Assembly (NCBI GenBank): GCA_021807065.1
Contig: JAKAPO010000094.1
Span: forward strand, 1-8,243
Direction: 5' to 3'
DNA: 8,243 nucleotides
Origin: a bacterium
GTDB taxonomy: Bacteria > Vulcanimicrobiota > Vulcanimicrobiia > Vulcanimicrobiales > Vulcanimicrobiaceae
This document shows, one piece after another, positions 4,453 through 8,243 of this stretch. Numbering within the stretch: position 1 is the stretch's first letter; every line of letters begins with the position of its first letter. The notes under the pieces were generated by a model, which searched no databases, was not told the origin of the DNA, and saw only the letters and a program-made list of their open reading frames with translations. Both the position numbers and the translations under genes were made by a program.

Positions 4453-7395
4453 GTGCGCATCTTTATCCTTCGTTCAATCGCTTTTCTTGCTGTAGTTTTT
4501 CTCATTGCTCCATTCGCTCCGGCCGCGGCGCAGACCACGGCGAGCGTAAACGGCCACGTTACCGACACTCTGGGTGCACCGCTTAGTGGTGCCACGGTTT
4601 ATCTCCGCGGCCCATCGTCGTACACCACGACCACCGACGTACACGGTTCGTTCTCGGTGGCGTCGGCCGTCCCGGGAATCTATGCCGTCACGGTGACGAA
4701 GGCGGGCTACACCAGCGTGACGGACAGCATCGCCCTAGTGGCGGGGCAGTCGCAGAAGATCACCGTGCACCTACCGCTGGCATCGTTTTCGAACCTCGTC
4801 ACCATCGCGCACGTCAGCACCACCACTACAGGGGCGCATTTCAATGCGAGCCCGGCATCGGTGAACGTCGTAAACGCTCAGGCGTTCCAAGATCAAGGGG
4901 CGCCGCAGGTCCGCGACGTCTTGAACGAGATACCGGGCTTGCAGATTTCGCTTCCCGGGGGCAGCACTAACGGCGCCTCGCCAGGCTCGATAACGGTTCC
5001 CACGATTCGCGACGCTGCATCCTACGAGACCGCGTCGCTCATCGACGGCCATCCGCTTGCAGTCGAGGATTATGGTGATTTTGTCACCACGTTCCTCAGC
5101 AGTTACATGTTCGGCGACGTCGAGGTCATCAAAGGGCCCGGTGCAACGGCACCCGAGGTCAACGGCGCTATCAACGGTACCGTCGATTTCCACACGAAGG
5201 ATCCGACGCTGACCCCTCACCCCGATTTCCAATTTGGCTTCACCAGCTACGCCGGCACCATTGCCGACATGGGTTTCTCGGATACGATCGGAAGACTCGG
5301 CTTCGTAGTCGCGCTGTCCAACGTCGACAACCCATCGGTGATCAACGGCAAGCGGGTACTCATCGATCCCAGCGGCCTCTTCCTCACGAACAATGCCTTT
5401 GGCCCCGGGATCACCGATTATTGTGGGAACGTCTCATTCTCCCCACCGTGCTACACGACCGTGCACCAGACCGAGTCTAACATCCAGACCGGGTTTTCAA
5501 CCATCGCTTGTTGCTATACGGAGGAGGGCTACCTGAACGATACTTCCGAGCTCGTGAAGCTGCGCTATGCTCTGTCTTCGGCAACGCACATCACGGCGGC
5601 TTATCTAGGCGTCCAAGCCTTCGCCGATCAAACGGCTAACGTCGGCAATGCGACGGCGAACGCGATGTTCGTGCCGAGCGTGGCGGGGCCAGGCTATACC
5701 GGCTCGCTGGCACCGGGTCCCCAGCCGGTGGTATTCCTCTATCCCGGAAACGCCGAAACGGACAACGAGCCGATGTTCGAGGGCGAGATCCAAACGACCG
5801 TGGGGAATGACACGCTCCTCGGCCGTTATTATCACACCGATATCTACCGTCTCGTAACCGCCGGGCAACAAGGACCGGGTGGGCTTGCGGGTATAACCGA
5901 CCTAACGCCGTACACGCTCAATCTCTACGGCGTGGATGCGAACGGCTCGGTATACAATGGAGCGCCGACGCGCGTTTGGGCGCAGAACTTCTTTCAAGAA
6001 GTCGAGCAAGATCAGCTGACGGGCTGGTCTGCCGAGTGGGATCACCCATTTGCCGTCGGGGACGTGGTATCGCTTGCGATCAACCAGACGTACACGAAGG
6101 CGCTCGATTACGAACTGCTCACCTATAGCAGCATCTCACTTCCACAAGGGTCCTCACAGCTGTACACGACGGGGCAACTGCGCGGCGAGTTTTATCTTAC
6201 GCCGGACGTGAGGCTCACCGTAGCCGACTACGCTAATGTCTACAGAAGCACGTATCCTGCGAAGTGTCCGTTTGCATTCGGCTTCTCGAACTGTGCCATC
6301 AACGGCAGCAACGTTACGTTCGATACCGAAACGACCAGTCACAACGACCCGCGAGCGGCTTTGGAGTTTCGACCGAATCCCAACTTGGCCGTCCGCTTAG
6401 CAGCCGGCAGCGCTATCGCTCCGCCGTTTCTCAGCCTGCTTGGCCTGGTTTCACCAGGCGTGGCGACCTATAGCCCCTCGACCGGATTTGCCACGATCAC
6501 TCTAAACAATCCGAATCTGAAAGCGGAGACCGCGTTTGGTTACGATGCCGGCGCCGATTACCGTTTGCCCGACGGCCAAACGGTCGTCTCGGCTGACGTC
6601 TACCTCAATAATCTGTTCAATCACTACTTCGGCGAGACGGTCTTCAGCGGAACGACCTGCGGCGCACCCACCCCTTGCCAGTACAAGGGCGGCCCCGTTC
6701 CTCCGGGCACGAAAGTCTACGACACGACCAATACGAACATCAGCAACTTCCGCTTCGAGGGCGTGGAACTTTCGATCAACCGTCACCCGCGGGAGGGCCT
6801 GGGTTTCACGCTGGCCGGCAGCCTGAATCGAGGCTACGTCTACAATCTGCCTCTTGGATTCTACTGCAGCAAGCCGACCCCGGCGTGCATCGGCAACCCG
6901 TCGCAGTGGAACCAGAACCTCAATATCATCGCCGGACAGAACCTCAACGGCGAAGGCATTGGATCCGTCTCGTTCTATCCGTACTATGGGTTCGGAAGTA
7001 CCGTCGGTTCACTGAACACCCGCGAACCGTACTCGCAAGGTTATGGCGCGCTGTCGTACGCCTTCGCGGGCGGTGCGGGTTACGCAGAGTTCGGCGAGAC
7101 GTATTATGGCAACAACAACTCGTTCAACCAGCGGCCGTTCCTGATAGCGCACGCGTCGTTGCGGGTGCCGATCAGCCCGCTGCTGTCGCTCCAGATCTCC
7201 GGCGAGAACATCTTCAACACGCTCTCCGGAGTCTTTCCGATCTATGGCGGCGGCCTGCCCATCCCACTCGCCAATGCCTCCGGATGTCCGAGCGCGGCCA
7301 TTGGTCCGGGTTGTGGAAGCGCCGCGACCCTCGGCAACGTCTTCGGACCAGCGGTCTATACATTCGAAATAACCAAACGATTCAATACGCCGTAG
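4453..7395 (+). CDS. TonB-dependent outer-membrane receptor with carboxypeptidase-regulatory-like domain
   Basis: The 980-residue product is an outer-membrane active transporter powered by TonB-ExbBD. Residues 1-27 are a Sec signal (MRIFILRSIAFLAVVFLIAP..., cleavage after AAAQ or AAA). Residues 30-111 form a beta-sandwich carboxypeptidase-regulatory-like domain (VNGHVTDTLGAPLSGATVYL ... GSFSVASAVPGIYAVTV). LVTIAHVST at 115-123 is a possible TonB box. The plug spans about 127-250 (ASVNVVNAQAF, VRDVLNEIPGLQ, ASLIDGHPLAV, VEVIKGPGA, INGTVDF). The rest is the beta barrel, with late strands such as LNNPNLKAETAFGYDAGADY and ISGENIFNTL; the chain ends VYTFEITKRFNTP, placing the terminal aromatic four residues from the end. 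Twelve cysteines occur as six close pairs in presumed loops. The substrate cannot be read from sequence: siderophore, cobalamin, glycan and peptide are all possible. It is transcribed alone, divergent from the zinc-hydrolase operon, with a stem-loop after the stop. Confidence 0.95.
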   Translation: MRIFILRSIAFLAVVFLIAPFAPAAAQTTASVNGHVTDTLGAPLSGATVYLRGPSSYTTTTDVHGSFSVASAVPGIYAVTVTKAGYTSVTDSIALVAGQSQKITVHLPLASFSNLVTIAHVSTTTTGAHFNASPASVNVVNAQAFQDQGAPQVRDVLNEIPGLQISLPGGSTNGASPGSITVPTIRDAASYETASLIDGHPLAVEDYGDFVTTFLSSYMFGDVEVIKGPGATAPEVNGAINGTVDFHTKDPTLTPHPDFQFGFTSYAGTIADMGFSDTIGRLGFVVALSNVDNPSVINGKRVLIDPSGLFLTNNAFGPGITDYCGNVSFSPPCYTTVHQTESNIQTGFSTIACCYTEEGYLNDTSELVKLRYALSSATHITAAYLGVQAFADQTANVGNATANAMFVPSVAGPGYTGSLAPGPQPVVFLYPGNAETDNEPMFEGEIQTTVGNDTLLGRYYHTDIYRLVTAGQQGPGGLAGITDLTPYTLNLYGVDANGSVYNGAPTRVWAQNFFQEVEQDQLTGWSAEWDHPFAVGDVVSLAINQTYTKALDYELLTYSSISLPQGSSQLYTTGQLRGEFYLTPDVRLTVADYANVYRSTYPAKCPFAFGFSNCAINGSNVTFDTETTSHNDPRAALEFRPNPNLAVRLAAGSAIAPPFLSLLGLVSPGVATYSPSTGFATITLNNPNLKAETAFGYDAGADYRLPDGQTVVSADVYLNNLFNHYFGETVFSGTTCGAPTPCQYKGGPVPPGTKVYDTTNTNISNFRFEGVELSINRHPREGLGFTLAGSLNRGYVYNLPLGFYCSKPTPACIGNPSQWNQNLNIIAGQNLNGEGIGSVSFYPYYGFGSTVGSLNTREPYSQGYGALSYAFAGGAGYAEFGETYYGNNNSFNQRPFLIAHASLRVPISPLLSLQISGENIFNTLSGVFPIYGGGLPIPLANASGCPSAAIGPGCGSAATLGNVFGPAVYTFEITKRFNTP

Positions 7396-7417
7396 AAACG
7401 GAGCGCGCTGACCGATC

Positions 7418-7450
7418 CGAGGCCCTCGTTCAGGCGAGGGCCTCGTCTTT
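7418..7450 (+). terminator. Stem-loop terminator after the TonB receptor
   Basis: An 11-bp perfect stem, CGAGGCCCTCG (7418-7428) with CGAGGGCCTCG (7435-7445), closes the loop TTCAGG and is followed by TCTTT, a short U-tract. It lies 23 bp after the TAG stop. The hairpin is stable but the tail is weak. The convergent alpha-2-macroglobulin gene ends at 7449, inside this element, so the hairpin may serve both transcripts. Confidence 0.75.
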
Positions 7451-8243
7451 AGTGGACGTCGAGCGTTGCGAAGGCGCTACGGCCGAACTCTTCGGGCGCG
7501 TCGCGTAGGTAGGCGCGCGCACCCGGCCAGCGATAGCTGCCCGGCGTCACCACCCGCGCCAGGTAATGCATCTCGTAGATGCCGGGCTCAAGATGCTCGG
7601 CATAGGCGGTGACGCGGTCGGCGTAGATCTGCTGGTTCTCGATCTGCCAGCTATCGGGCTGCGCGAGCACCGCGGTGCTGGAGGTACGCAGTGCCTCGTC
7701 GACGGCCTCGAGTCCGGCGGGGAGGGGGTCTTCGATGACGAGGCGGTCGACCGGATGGTCGACGATGACCTGCACGCCGACGTCGACGACGCTGCCGGCG
7801 TTGAGCGAGACGGAGCCGGTGAGCGGGGCGAGGTCCATCGTCGCGAGCGCAGTCGCACTACCTACGGACCGGACGGTGCGGATGACGCGCAGACCGGCGA
7901 GCTGCCCGGGTGCGTTGCTCGGCACGGGATAGGTGTAGAGCAAGGCGTAGTGGAGCGTGCCGCCGCCGCTCGCCGAGAACATCAGTTGCTTCGCCGTAAT
8001 GGACGATGCCGGCAGCGTCACCATTTGCGAGGATGCGGTGCTGCCGAAGTGCGCGGTTGCAAGCGTGCGCGTACCGGCGGTTAGCGATGCGGTGAACGGA
8101 ACCAAACGCTCGTGCGCGGCATAATCCACGAGAGCCTCGACTGCGGAGGCGGTTCCGGCAAGCGCTCCCCATCCGCAACGGCATCGTTGCGCGACGAGCG
8201 CGCGAAGCGAACCGTCGATCTCGTTTGCGCTCGCACCACGTGC
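7449..8243 (-). CDS. C-terminal part of a bacterial alpha-2-macroglobulin family protein
   Basis: The frame is open from the right window edge to a TAA at 7451-7449, so 264 C-terminal residues are seen and the 5' part is missing; the GTG at 8129 is internal, because the 38 codons to its right (ending ALAGTASAVEALVDYAAHER) continue the domain without a stop. The first 45 or so residues match the end of the helical thioester domain. Residues 172-185 (DPLPAGLEAVDEAL) and 209-257 (DRVTAYAEHLEPGIYEMHYL, ARVVTPGSYRWPGARAY, EEFGRSA) match the C-terminal receptor-binding-like domain (MG10) of bacterial alpha-2-macroglobulins. These are large periplasmic protease traps (about 1,500-1,900 residues) thought to protect cells from foreign proteases. 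The thioester (CxEQ) would lie outside the window, so activity cannot be judged. An unusual QRCRCGWG cluster occurs near residue 22. The usual partner, penicillin-binding protein 1C, is not in view. Confidence 0.88.
   Translation of the reverse strand, partial: ARGASANEIDGSLRALVAQRCRCGWGALAGTASAVEALVDYAAHERLVPFTASLTAGTRTLATAHFGSTASSQMVTLPASSITAKQLMFSASGGGTLHYALLYTYPVPSNAPGQLAGLRVIRTVRSVGSATALATMDLAPLTGSVSLNAGSVVDVGVQVIVDHPVDRLVIEDPLPAGLEAVDEALRTSSTAVLAQPDSWQIENQQIYADRVTAYAEHLEPGIYEMHYLARVVTPGSYRWPGARAYLRDAPEEFGRSAFATLDVH

Noticed and set aside
6675..7508. Plus-strand 277-residue frame overlapping the receptor's 3' end
   Set aside because: Frame-shifted reading of the receptor; composition (Arg, Gln, Pro rich) and lack of an RBS mark it as a shadow.

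Overview
The window is a GC-rich (about 60%) bacterial segment. It carries seven genes, two of them cut by the window edges. The organism is diderm: there is a TonB-dependent outer-membrane receptor ending in a barrel-type strand, several Sec-type signal peptides, and the tail of a bacterial alpha-2-macroglobulin. The receptor's style (an N-terminal carboxypeptidase-regulatory-like domain, then a plug with 'YETASLIDGHP' and 'GDFVTTFLSSY' motifs) and the dispersed 'CHPER / FVIPSER' repeat suggest an uncultured soil-type lineage such as Eremiobacterota/Vulcanimicrobiota (WPS-2). That placement is from memory of similar proteins and is tentative.

Left part (1-2073). A leftward gene enters at base 66 and leaves the window after 22 codons. 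Its promoter (TTGTAA-17-TATAAT) sits so close to the ATG that the mRNA should be leaderless. A dispersed repeat (about 112-183) separates it from a rightward glycosylasparaginase-family Ntn hydrolase (222-1184) with an intact autocleavage site. That gene converges on, and overlaps by 8 bp, a leftward gene for a secreted protein of unknown function with a weak LolA-like look (1177-2073).

Middle (2074-4452). A self-contained unit encodes a 99-residue double zinc ribbon (2288-2587), with its own extended -10 promoter, a roughly 100-nt leader and a strong intrinsic terminator. Facing it is a leftward two-gene operon: a secreted S1/P1-nuclease/phospholipase-C-superfamily enzyme (3245-4336), then a short PAP2/BcrC-like membrane phosphatase (2784-3239) starting with GTG 5 bp after the upstream stop. 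The pair could process lipid or nucleotide phosphates at the envelope; this is inference.

Right part (4453-8243). The 980-residue TonB-dependent receptor starts at a GTG behind a perfect AGGAGG. A stem-loop at 7418-7450 follows it. Beyond that the C-terminal 264 residues of a leftward alpha-2-macroglobulin-family gene run off the right edge. No tRNA, rRNA, CRISPR array, transposase or phage gene was seen. No gene-free stretch exceeds 300 bp: 67-221 holds the promoter and repeat; 2074-2287 holds the zinc-ribbon promoter and leader; 2588-2783 holds its terminator and otherwise nothing recognisable; 4337-4452 is a divergent region with one clear RBS and no convincing promoter. I see no clearly new multi-gene system; the more notable items are listed as findings.
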